From the NCBI GenBank assembly GCA_013399115.1, contig VXAA01001129.1:13551-77550 (forward strand): a stretch of DNA of 64,000 nt, in the 5' to 3' direction. Below the pieces are notes generated by a model. It ran no database searches. It had not been told where the DNA came from and saw only the letters and a program-made list of their open reading frames with translations. Shown in pieces: positions 11,640 to 22,534 of the stretch. Position 1 is the first letter of the stretch. Each line of letters begins with the position of its first letter. The DNA is from Anseranas semipalmata. Its lineage: Eukaryota; Chordata; Aves; Anseriformes; Anseranatidae. The translations under genes and the position numbers were made by a program.

Positions 11640-11960
11640 CTGAATGCTCAGGTTTCCTCTAGATACTGCTTTAATAACAGACTCATTAGGAAATTCCCCT
11701 ATTATTTGTATTGTCTTCCCATGCTAAAAGACAGAATGTTATTTCTTAATTTCAATATTATTATTGAATAGGGATAGCTATTCCCTGCAGAATGAACAGA
11801 TTATTCTGGTCCACTCGGGGATCAGCATTATTTCTGGCTGCTACATTTCCCTGGGAATGAATGCTAATATCATAACAGGTATTTGACAGCGGTATTAAAA
11901 AAAAGGGGGGATGTATCAAGTCATTCGATTAGCGATAAAGAGGGAGAGGGAGATCAACAC
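11640..11960. promoter_or_regulatory. enhancer-like AT-rich block
   Basis: Non-repetitive AT-rich sequence with several TAAT/ATTA cores (aatgctaatatcataac, tttaataacagactcattag), an imperfect dyad around 11767-11786 (agggatagctattccct) and no long frames. The texture matches vertebrate conserved non-coding elements. I cannot measure conservation here. Confidence 0.3.
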
Positions 11961-13480
11961 ATGGAGACACATGCGAGTCCTCCCATCAGAGAGAATCCTG
12001 CGTAAAATGGAACAATTCTGATGCCTCATCGTGGCGGAATTTAAGTCAATGTTGCATGCCACGGACCCCAACGGGAGCAGGGTCCCAGAGATAAAGAAAA
12101 CAAAATTTATTTCCCATACAGCTACACGGTGTTGTTTGACTTCAATAGGTGTTGCAAATACATCCTGGGAGTTAGACTCTGGCTCTGCTAAAAGTCAGGG
12201 TTGCAAGAGATTGCACTGAGATTGTAGGCAGGACAGATCAGATAGTACATGAGCAAGAAGGAAATACAAACCTCATAGAATTAACATATATTGTCACATT
12301 CTATTAAGGTTTTCTGTAGGGCTAGATCAGATTAAATGCACTGAATCCCAGTCATCTTACGGCATATGAAAATATTGTCATGGATAGAATTTTTCATTAG
12401 TGAATAAAATGCAGAATAATGAACAGTAGACAAAAAAGAGAGAAGATGTAAAGCCAATCAAAGGAAGGGCAGATGTTTAAAAAGTCTTTCGCTATTCAGG
12501 ATTGTGATCCAACAAAAGCAATTATGTTTCTGCTTTCTCAATTTCAAAACAGCAGAAAAGAGCTTTGAGGTTTTTCCAGTGCTTATGGCCTATCTCCACA
12601 CCGTTAACTGAACAGAAGGTAACATAATACCAAACATAGCCAAAGGCAACTGATTCCATGCAAAGCTTATAATTTGGGACATCCAGTGAGTTAAAGGGGA
12701 TCGTAATCAAGAAGGAGAAATATATATATATATTCAAAAATTGCCAAAGAAATCTATAAGAAGCCTAATTAAATTCTGTTGTAAATCTGGAAGAGGAACC
12801 ATAAAAACAAAACAAAAGCAGTGCCTACAGGTGGAAATTACACTTGGTAACTGCCCTTTGAACTCATGAAAAAGACAACGTGTGGAATTTTGTCGAGGAA
12901 CGGCTGGCATGTGGCGGCAGGAAAACAATGCTCGGTCTTGGCAAAGTGCTGAATATTATTTTTGCTCAAAAATTATTGTGTTGGTTTTGAATGGATAAAT
13001 ATCAGAGATGTAATTATAAATACAGTCCACCAGATTCCTCCCGCAGAATCCCTAGCCGTGCACCTAAACAAAAGTCAGTGAGGCTGAATAGGGGAATACT
13101 CAGTGAATGGAGCACATGTACGGTCCAAAATGCAACAGAATAGAGAGGAATGCGATAGAATAGAGTGGGAAAAGGTTCAGTGCCAGTCATTCTACATTGT
13201 GAGGGAACCGCTTTCTTAACAACACAATACTCTTCCTATATTACCTGATGCACAAAGCCTGATGTAAAGAGCTGCTGCTTTCTACTCAGGGTGCGTGTAC
13301 TGTGCCATAACAAAAATGGAGAAGGTTGCACTCTGCCCTTTGTAGCAGTCATACAACTTATTAACACCGTGCAAGTGAAAGGGTTGTATGGTCAGACACA
13401 AGGACACGCAGCCACAGAATAGACAGCTATTGAAGTCAGTGGAGATTGTGCCAGGGACTTCAGTGGGGCTGAGGTTTTGC
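11961..13480. other. unique non-coding DNA
   Basis: No gene recognised. A short local duplication of the aatagag type lies near 13137-13165, and one short segment at 13429-13444 resembles an old dispersed motif (see findings). Confidence 0.45.
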
Positions 13481-13522
13481 CCACAGTGTTTGCCTTCTCT
13501 TTGTCTGACTTTTGTTCTGCAG

Positions 13523-13599
13523 TCCTATTCAGACAACTGAGGACGCTTCCTGCTTCCTTGGCTTCTCCGCCTAGGGAACGCAAAGTCTCACGTTCACAG
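13523..13599 (+). other. candidate exon of an unknown plus-strand transcript
   Basis: A strong pyrimidine tract (about 13494-13520) ends in ttctgcag, and 77 bases later cacag is followed by gtaagc, a near-consensus donor. One of three frames is open right through: it starts LFRQLRTLPASLAS, enters in phase 2 and leaves at a codon boundary. I recognise no protein. It could be a coding exon, a non-coding RNA exon or a chance pairing of good sites. Confidence 0.3.
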
Positions 13600-15790
13600 G
13601 TAAGCCGGCAGAACTTCTTCAAGACACCGTATGATGAAACTGGGCATGATCCCGAATTGTCTCTTATGTGCCTAAAATGCAAGTTAGGCAGAATGTAGGT
13701 ACATACTGAGGGTCACACACAAAATCCTGCCAATCTTGATTAGGCATCTCCCAGGCACGTACACTGCTAGTGGGACTTCCTTAGGTGCCCAGTGCAGCCC
13801 TACTGTACATGTCTAGCCAGTCCTACCCAGAGCCAGCTCAAGTGAAAAGAAGTGCAGCTTTCCTGCAGGGAGAGGAGCTGGTGCCTGTTTTCCCCTGCCG
13901 TGGAAAGCGCTAGGGTGGAGGGAAGAGGCTTGGACAGAGCGTGGGGCAGGACAGGAGGGATCAGGGGAACAAGGCTCTTGGTCCTGCCAGGGAAAGAAAG
14001 CAACAGAAGCACCAGTTACTGTCCCAAGACCCAGACTTCTGCCTCATTTTCCTATTTCCTTTCACAGGTTGGGCTCTCCCTACCTCATACCCTGCTGGGT
14101 CAGAACCAAAGAGGTTTGCCCAGAAGGTGCACAGGACCAGAATGCAGGACCACTCTGGATTTTGACAGCAACCAAGATTCCCCCCAGCTTGCTTTCTGGG
14201 GCACATGGTGCTAGCTAGAAGCTTCTGAACCTGAAGCTGTGTAGTTGCATTAGCTCAGGATCAGCTTACATTAAAGCAATTCCCCAGCCAGCTTGGAAAA
14301 AGGACAAAACAGGCTCACCTCCATCTGCAAAAGACCATCTTAGCACAGTCTCATGCACTCCTGGTTTCAGAATTCGCAGCCCCTTCCTTCCTAAAGCAAC
14401 AACTGCTGTCTACCTTTTGTGCAATTGCTTAGCAGCTGGAACACTCAGGGAAATAAAAGTTTTCATTTTCTTTTAGCCTAAGGTTTGAAAGTCTGTTAAG
14501 GGGACTGTCATTGAGAGACAAGAGGTAGCAGGGGAGAGGACCACATCACACCTCGTAGTGAAGTTTGCCACAGTGCAGCCGAGAAGTCGGGAGTCACGGA
14601 GCTAAACATAGCAAAGGCAAGCTACTGCTTTTGCATTGCATGTAGACAGGCAGGGAGTGAAAACCAGGGTTCAGAGCTTCCCATTCTCAGTGGGAATACT
14701 CATTACCTGCTCCACTTGAGGAAGTCCTTTCTACTCCCTCTGGCTCTATGAACTGTGAATTCTGGGCTGCATAGTGACCCAGCTGATGCAGAGAAAACAG
14801 AAGCACTCTCTCATTCCCACTCTCACCTAAATCCTTCTGATGAGACCCCCTTCTCCACATTGCTGTAGAGCCTGCTGAGATAGGTCTGGAGTCCCACTTC
14901 TGGGGCACATATTCAATAGGCTACTAACAAGAAGCAGTATCACGACAGGCCCCATCCCAAGGGAGAACAGAGACGAGCCACCTGTCTCAAAATCTGTGAC
15001 TAAGGTAGCTCAAGCCAGGACAGCCCACTTCAGAAGCTGACATTCAAAGACACACTTAACTGCAGCTCTGTCAGGGAGAAAAATTCCCCACATTGGGATC
15101 TCCTATTAGCTTTAATGGCACTTAGCTTGCTGTGCCCATTCTGAGGTATGTTTACATTCGTGGGTATGGACAGACAGGTCTGCTCTGTCCGTGATCCAGA
15201 ACACAGGATCGGCGTTCTGGTCCAAGAGATAAGGCGTGTTAGCTGAGGTCCAGTGTTGTAGTTGCGTAGGCACATACCTGTGGGACTGGAGCTGGGTCAC
15301 CATACATGACATGAGCAGGCATATGTCTCACTGTATTCATCTACACATGGTTGATTTCTAAGTGCTAGCTTTCCTCAGTCAATGTGTAGGGAATTTGAGC
15401 TTTATCTACTTGCACACTTTGCTAAAACCTTAGCCCAAGCTTGTGACCTAACTCAGAATTTTACTCACTGCTGATCTCAAAAGCCAGAGTGCGCACTCTA
15501 GCCTGAATCTTCAAATTGCTGGGTCAGTGGAGAGGCAGTCTGTGCGGACACATTCAAGCTCTGTCGAGGGCCAGCTGTTAGCACAAGCAAAGTGAGAGTG
15601 GTGGCTTAGACTGACCTTTGCCCGGGTTATAATGGGCTATTATAACAGCCATTTAACCAGTGTCTTGTGTCCTGGAAAGGCAGGCTGTCCGATGACATGA
15701 AGTGAGAGGTCAGAGTATCCTCCTCCCAGGATCAGCAGTCTTTCCCCCAGTCACCCAGTGACGTCCAAGTACGGGTCTCTGCCACGCTTC
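13600..15790. other. unique non-coding DNA
   Basis: No gene recognised. Bases 13665-13800 contain phrases with ttaggcac/gtgccta wording like old dispersed sequence in sauropsids. The open frame at 13852-14214 has no domain. Confidence 0.45.
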
Positions 15791-15805
15791 ACTGCATCCC
15801 CCCAC

Positions 15806-15820
15806 CTCTGGTGGCCAGAG
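15806..15820 (-). promoter_or_regulatory. small dyad overlapping a partial CTCF-like site
   Basis: CTCTGG-tgg-CCAGAG is an inverted repeat with perfect 6-bp arms. On the minus strand the overlapping TGGCCACCAGAGG agrees with the left part of the CTCF motif, but the GGC after it is replaced by TGG, so binding is doubtful. Confidence 0.2.
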
Positions 15821-17700
15821 TAGCCCTGGGGACCTGCTCTGCTTTTTCTCTCTCGGGGTAACAAAACTGGATTCTAGGATGTTGTGAGGCACCTCTTGAT
15901 CTGTCCCATGCACAGCGTGGTACACTGTCTTGTGCTGAATGTACCAGTCACACAGAAGCTCAGGCTGAGACAGAACCAAATATCTGAATGGCATTGTTAA
16001 GAAAACAGTGCAAAGTAACAGCATCTCAAGGCTGCTCCTCAGCATGTAGTCACCACCTTATTGCTCAGACAGGCTGACTGCTTGGATTCTCTGTCCCTGC
16101 TTCACTCCAGAGGACAGTGTACCACACTTCACTGCCAGCCTGCCTCATTTTGTCCAGAAGAGGAGGAGTGCTCCTACTGTCAGGTGGAAGTGTAAGAAGT
16201 GGTTTAAAAAGCCATCCTTTACTACCTCTTGGCTGATGGTTTGTGCTTTCCAGCAGAGATTTATGCCTGAGTACATGCCATTTTGATCACAGCACCAGGG
16301 GGGTCACAAAGCTCATCAGGACAAATCCATAGGCAAACATCCAGTGTACACAGAGCTTTAGGTATCTTACTCGGCACTGTGAATTTTGATTCAAGAGCTA
16401 AGCACCCACTTCCAGGTATCACATAGCTGGCATCGTAGCACTGAGGGCTGCTATTAGACGAGCTCTTCTGACTTCTGCTGATCGGGGTTAAGATGTGGCT
16501 GCACTCAGCCATCTCCAAAAATTTGTCCCCTTTCTCACTTTCCCCAGAGTTTACTGCCCAATCAGTTTTGCAGTTTAACTCATTGTCTGATTGCTCCTTG
16601 ACAACCATTTCCATAAAGTGATCCAAGTTGAAAGAGAAGGGCTTTTGAAGCTGGCCTCTTCTGCACAGCTCCTTGCAGCATCCTGCACAATTTGCAAAAG
16701 GAGCACAGGATGCACCTCAGAGGGACGGGAAGTGCTGCGAGGCAGTAGCTTTCTGTTTCTGGTATTCACACTGTACTTCAACAGGTTAGCTATAGTCCCT
16801 ATGGGATCTCTTGGAAAGGAATAGGGAAAATGCAAAAATACCTCAATTACACCCCTACTCTGCCCCCACTAGACTCCTCTAAACTGGTTCTGTGGGAACA
16901 GATGGCATAGGAATTAGCTCTGTCAGCTTTGTACGAGCTGGGAACTCCCTCGTGCCAAGGGAATCCTCGAATGGGGAGATTCGGCACCTCTCCAGCTCTT
17001 CCAAAGTGGGTCAAAATGATTTAAGAATCTGGCCTGTTGTGTCCTCACTTCCTCTGTAAATCAGTTCAAATACAGGGGATGATGGAATGGTGAGAAGGCA
17101 GATTTCAAAGAGGATCAAAATATGCCATTTTAGCTTTTGTACGTATAAACATGCATAATATGACATTTTGTTTAGACAGTTATTTAAAAAGAAACTTATA
17201 ATCTTTTTAATTAAAATGAATGCAAAGGAATAGGCTATAAATACGAACACAGGAAGGTAGGAGTTGACAGCACACAGCCTTCCAGACAGTCTTTTTTCAG
17301 TTGTTTTGAAGTATAATAAAATTTGTTTTCCTTTGCAATTTTTCCACAATGTTTATGTTTGTTTTACTAAGAGATTAACTGTAGGTGACTTTTTATTTCA
17401 TATATCATGTCATGTGTCGGAAGCCCTCATTTTACAGATAGTGTTGGAACAGTGAATGAGATTACAAGAGAAAGGAGAAAGATTGAGAGAGAGATGGCTA
17501 AGTGGGAAGACCATACTGAATTGTGGATGTGATACTGTCTACACTTGTACTGCCATTATTATTAAAACACTGCTGTCTCCAAGTCTCACTACCTTACCTT
17601 ACCTCTGCCATTCCCCCACTGCCTATTTTGCTTTACCTCTGCTGTCTATCCACCTAACTCGTGAAATGCTAAACAAGTTTTGATATTTACCTGTTTACGA
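15821..17700. other. unique non-coding DNA
   Basis: No gene recognised. A minus-strand frame (16261-16626, extendable upstream) is open for about 145 codons. That is expected a few times by chance in 64 kb, and it shows no domain or supporting splice sites. Confidence 0.45.
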
Positions 17701-18010
17701 TTAAATTGCAAAATGATCTGCTTAGTTCTGTTCTAAATTAAGGTCTGCATTAAATGTCATAGCATTTATCTTTCATAAAACTAGACAGCAAGGACACTAA
17801 TTTCCCAGGCACTCAATCACTGCCCCATGCCACTGGAGAGCGGCTTGGGGAGGCGCGTGCCCGCTGTTCACAGCTCGCTGACAGCACTGAGGCGGAATCA
17901 TAAAAGTCAATTAATCATTAAAAGCTGTTACTAGCCTGTATTGAACCGCTCTGGCGCAAAATGTTAATCAGCCCCGCATCGATACAATAAATTCCTGCAA
18001 ATTGGAGTGG
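17701..18010. promoter_or_regulatory. enhancer-like block with homeodomain cores
   Basis: Contains aagtcaattaatcattaaaa (17906-17925) and gttaatcagccccgcatcgat (17963-17983), including an ATCGAT palindrome, and runs into the GC-rich patch to the right. AT-rich homeodomain sites beside a CpG patch is a common layout of developmental enhancers. The motifs are seen. The function is inferred. Confidence 0.35.
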
Positions 18011-18330
18011 TCGATAGCGCTGAGGCCTGGAGGATCGATGGGAGGGCACGAGGCCTCTCCACTGGGCCCCGCCAACATGGCCGCCGGGCGGCCGCCATGC
18101 CCCTCCCGGCAGGCCCAGCACCACCATTGCCACGGCAACTGCATGTCACCCCTGGCCCAGCTGACGGGGGCTGAGGTGGGCGCCGATGCATCACCCTCTC
18201 TGATGGGTCTGTCAATAACGCTTAGCAGGGGAGGGTGGCCATAGCCCGCATGTTGGAGCGATTTAATCGCTCGAGGTGCTGTGTGCCGCCGCATATGTGC
18301 AGGGCTAAGCAGGGCCGGGGACAGTGTGGC
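18000..18330. promoter_or_regulatory. GC-rich patch
   Basis: GC-rich with scattered CpG (ggccgccgggcggccgcc at 18078-18095) and several near-palindromic segments. It may be a regulatory island continuous with the block at 17701-18010. No coding gene was recognised: frames such as 17968-18450 on the minus strand are long because of composition. Confidence 0.35.
18256..18272. promoter_or_regulatory. perfect dyad GAGCGAT-tta-ATCGCTC
   Basis: Seven-base arms match perfectly around a three-base centre, and the core ATTTAAT is homeodomain-like. A perfect 17-bp dyad in a CpG-rich regulatory-looking patch suggests a dimeric transcription factor site. No factor can be named. Confidence 0.35.
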
Positions 18331-18850
18331 CTGGGGACGGCCCGGCAGCCCGCACCATGTGCCATTAAGCTGGGTGCTGCTACCAGAGGAGCAACCTGGA
18401 GCTCTGTGGGTTAGGAATTTATTCTCTGCCAAGTGTAATATGTTACTCATGAATGGCTGTGGAGTTGTTTATTAATCCCCTGGGGGCCTCAGGACAGAGT
18501 TTTCCTGTGGCCTCTTGTGCGCTGCTACCGGGCACCCAGAAAATGACGTCAGCGTGCCTGGGGCCCGTGAAGGTGTGGGGAGAGGGGAAGGATGGTTCTG
18601 CTTCGGCACCTGCACAGCCCTTTTTCCCGCATAAATGTCACTGCCATGAGAATATGAGCAGTAAGAGTGAGCCACCCCTGCAGAGAGATACTTCAGGCTT
18701 TTCTTTTTCAAAGCAGTCATATATGTTTTGGTGTTGGTTACGTCCTTGCTGCCCTCATCCCTAGGGACAGAGTACACTCCCAGCCTTCCCACCCAGACCT
18801 GCCAGCAAGACTGGGATGAGTGGGAGAGCTGCCAGCACAGAAATGAGCAC

Positions 18851-18913
18851 AATGGGAAGTACTGCAACCTCAGTGGGAAGGACTGCATCCCCAACGGGAA
18901 GGGCTCAGTCCCC
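18851..18913. repeat. 21-bp unit in three tandem copies
   Basis: Three consecutive 21-base units (18851, 18872 and 18893) share the pattern A-R-Y-GGGAAG-..-CTGCA/TCAGT-..-CYC. The period is a multiple of three, so any frame through it shows heptad-like repeats. This is likely a small minisatellite rather than a protein repeat. Confidence 0.65.
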
Positions 18914-19680
18914 AGAGGCCACCTCTGCACTGCTCCTGCTGCCTTCTGTTGCTGCTTCTCCCCAGAGAACAGAGACCCACGCCTCCCATCCACAGTGCTG
19001 TCGAAGGCTCAGCTGAGCCCAATCCATTTATCTCCCGTTACTGTTATTAAATCTGACCTGCAGTGGGGGGTAGTGGTGAAATAGCATTTTTAGGATTGCA
19101 GGATATTAAGAATCCTCTTTAGAGATGAAAGAAATGCTGGATACTGTTACTCCAGGGAAGGATTGTGTTCCACCAGTTTCATTGTCATTTAACATAAAAC
19201 ATAAAGGTTAATGCTGAATAAAATAATACCCATGTTGATTATTTTAATAGTCTCAAAGTATAACTTTTTCCCTGGACTGCAGTTATCTAACCCATGTGCT
19301 GTACATGCACCGACAGTATTTTGTACTTTTCCACAGTGCTGATATGATGGTTCCATTAAGTTCGGCACTGAGAAGCTATTGTGTTTATCTCTCGTACAAT
19401 CGTTCCATACTCCACGGAAAATGGAAAATATATGGATCCAAAGACATGCTAATTCCCAAGGTTTGTACAATTTTAAAGATTAATAAAAAAGTCCATCTTA
19501 TTATTATCTGAGTTATAGGAAACATCAAAATAAATTAGGAATCCTACTGCAAAGAAATCCCCTATTCAACATATTGAGACAGGATGATGTTATGAGTGTT
19601 CAGACAAAGGTAATACAGTGCCTCTAGTTAATTGCCCTGACACCTTGCTCAGTTCCTCCAGCTATACTCTGAGAGCTAAA
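18914..19680. other. unique non-coding DNA
   Basis: AT-rich, with no gene or repeat family recognised. Confidence 0.45.
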
Positions 19681-19689
19681 AAAACCCCT

Positions 19690-20160
19690 CTCATTGTTAT
19701 TAATTGTATTCCTTTTTAAATGTAATGTCATATCGCTGCGGGCTGAGCTAATGAAACATACCCATATTACCAAAATAGGCATATTTCTTTTTGTACAACA
19801 CATTCTATCAAAACTGTCTGCTAAAGACATTGTGTTAAAGACCTTTCATAGAGCAATATAAAGAATATCTCAGCTACTCCAACATTTCTATTACATGATT
19901 ATTAAAATGCCCAGGAGGACTAAACAATATAGTGTGGATCCAGTTATCATATAAGACTTTAGAAATATTGTTAATTCCTGCCACTGATTTATGTTAATAC
20001 TAATGCTAGATTACATGCTGTGGCTACTAAACAGCCAGTGCATACCAATTCACACAAAGACAGTCTCTCTCCACTCTATGGGAGCTGCGCTTTTCTGTTA
20101 TAATGAGAATCTGAATTATTTATCTCTCTTTATCCTACAGTAGTTCCCTTGACCACAATC
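19690..20160. promoter_or_regulatory. enhancer-like AT-rich block
   Basis: A long non-repetitive AT-rich stretch with many TAAT/ATTA cores (ttgttattaattgtattcc, attacatgattattaaaatg) and no long frames. It resembles vertebrate conserved non-coding sequence by texture only. Confidence 0.3.
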
Positions 20161-21986
20161 ACTTTTCCCCTGTTTCTACTGCACATCAATGCATGTAAAC
20201 ATGACATAATAACAGCCACTGTCTTTACATATTTCAGCCACTTTAAATCACATGGAAACCGTCAGAGGATGGAAGAAAAAGTATTGTGTAGTGCTGAGCT
20301 GGAGAAAGGTATGCTTAAAATTGCCTAAATGCTGAAATGACACCCCTGCACATTCTCCCCCCCACCCCTCCAAAAATGTCCCAGTTTATTTTAAATACAA
20401 GTCCAGTCTAAATCATAAACTGAGCAATACAGATCTCCTTGCTGATGGTTCCTGCTGATGGCAGCTTCTCTCAGGTGCCTGCTGCCTTTCACAGCTCTAG
20501 CTGGGTGTCAACAGCTCCTCTGCAGTGTTCGCACTGACTCAGCTACCTCTGAATGGGACACCAGGCAAAAACAGCAGCATGTATAAGATCAGCTACCAGT
20601 CCATTTTGAATGTTTATATAAGAAGGCTGTGTCCAGTTCCATCTTATTCTTAATCAAGGGCAGGGACATGACTAAAGTTTTTCTACATCAAAAGTGAGTA
20701 CTGCATCTACTAGGTTATAGGGCAGTCTGTGGCATGTTTGTGGAAGTATTTGTAACCTGTCTGCAACACTTGTTCTGCAGTCATTAGTGCTGGATTTATG
20801 CATGATTTGTCAGAATGTGCTTGGTCCCCTTCATATGCGGCGCATATGTTTCAGTTGAATTCCCAATGTGATATTTGCATGTTGCAGCCCCACTGCCTGC
20901 TGTCTCACTTTGCACTTTGTCTGGCCTTGGCTTATCAGGAACGTAGGAACCCAGACCCACTGAATTAGTCCTGAGGACCCTTGTAGAGACCTCCTTGGAG
21001 AGGGTTGGATCTTCTGTTTTCAAAGTAAAGAAGCTCACAGTACATCTGGGATGCTATTTCAGCAATAGGATACCAGTGTACTTTACTGCTGCTTCCATGC
21101 CTTTTGCAAGAAGCATTGAAAAGTAGGATGTTCTTGGTCATGGCAATGGTTCTATAAGTGGCAGTATGGAATCACACAGCTTCCTGCTGCATACTGCTCC
21201 GTGACCTAGGCTCCAAGCAGAGTTAGGAAACCATTCACAGCTGCAAATGTTGCTTGCCACAGGAAGTTGCAGGCTGCCATTTTACCTGGTGGCAGTGCTG
21301 GTATGGACTTAAGACAAGCTGATGAGGAACATGATGGTAACAGAGGAATATGCTGTAAACGAAGAATGATCAGCTACGGAAAGAAGAAGAAAAACAGCAT
21401 TTGTGGAAGTCTGAGCCACATCTTAGCTAGTGAGGAAGATGACTAGCATGATTCTCATGAGATACTGAGGAGGGGGTTGTAAAGGTTATTTGGAAAGTGA
21501 CAGTCCAAATTATATTTGCTAGATAGTCTGAGGTGGGAATGATGAAAATCAGAAAACCTGCTCCTGAGGTGACATCTGCCATCTGGGAGACGCTTGCGCT
21601 GTGCTATCTGTAGGTATTGGATGCACAAAGCTTGGACTCTATCAGGGCCATTAGAGGATCTAACTTCTAATTTTCTCAATTCTTGACCTGTCAGTTGAAA
21701 GGCATATTTTTCTGTTGTGCTTTTAGCTGTTGCTGTTCACTGCATTGTTTCACTGCCATTGCCACCAGCTAATAAGATATATCATGCCAAGTTCTTCCAC
21801 AGCTATTTCTCATCCAAGGCTCTGTAGGTATCTCAGTTTGTCCTGACAGCTAAACTTATCAAGGTCAAAAGAACCATCATGCCTTCTACCATCCATCTTA
21901 TCTCAGTGACTCCTCACTGCCAGTTTCAGCCACCATCTACAGCACTTCAGTTTTCACTAGACAAACTGTGGAATGGTAATAGAAGG
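20161..21986. other. unique non-coding DNA
   Basis: No gene recognised. A C-rich interruption lies at about 20357-20372. Confidence 0.45.
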
Positions 21987-22036
21987 TTTGTTGTTGTTGT
22001 TGTTGTTGTTTCATTTGTTGTTTTTGTTTTTGTTTG
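21987..22036. repeat. (TTG)n microsatellite with T-rich tail
   Basis: About eight TTG units, then a tttcattt break and further T5G units. Confidence 0.9.
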
Positions 22037-22498
22037 CTAAGAGCAAGATGGTGGACTTTCTTTGTCAGGCTTTCGAACGCATTTGTACAATGCCAGCAAG
22101 AGCAAGGGGGAGCAGATGGGAGAAGTTTGGAGGAGAAGACCAAGGTGTAGTTACACCTGTGAAATCACATTTCTTTACCCATCAGAGCCAAAACAGTCAA
22201 ACTGTAATGGATGTTCTGGCCACCTATTCTGTGCAGAAGCCCTGACCACTGCTGGACATGCTGTGGTGCTGTGTCCTTGTTGCTGTAAAAGTCATAAACC
22301 CTCATTGTATGCAGGTCTTGACACCAGAGACTTTATTCAGCTTGTCCTCACCCTTGCTGACTCCACCTCACCTGCACCTGCAATGATCAGCCATCACTAC
22401 GCTATTACTCTAGAAAGGCAATGGGAGAAAAAGTGCTGAAGAGAGAAAAGTGTGGGGCTTTGTTGTGAGAAATGACCAGTGAAAACAGAAAAACAGAT

Positions 22499-22534
22499 GG
22501 GAAGGGAAGGGAAGGGAAGGGAAGGGAAGGGAAG
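22499..22534. repeat. (GGGAA)n microsatellite
   Basis: About seven uninterrupted 5-base units, all purine on the plus strand. Confidence 0.9.

Noticed and set aside
16261..16835. Overlapping minus-strand frames that could look like one frameshifted gene
   Set aside because: No recognisable domain, no good flanking splice sites, and the lengths are expected by chance.
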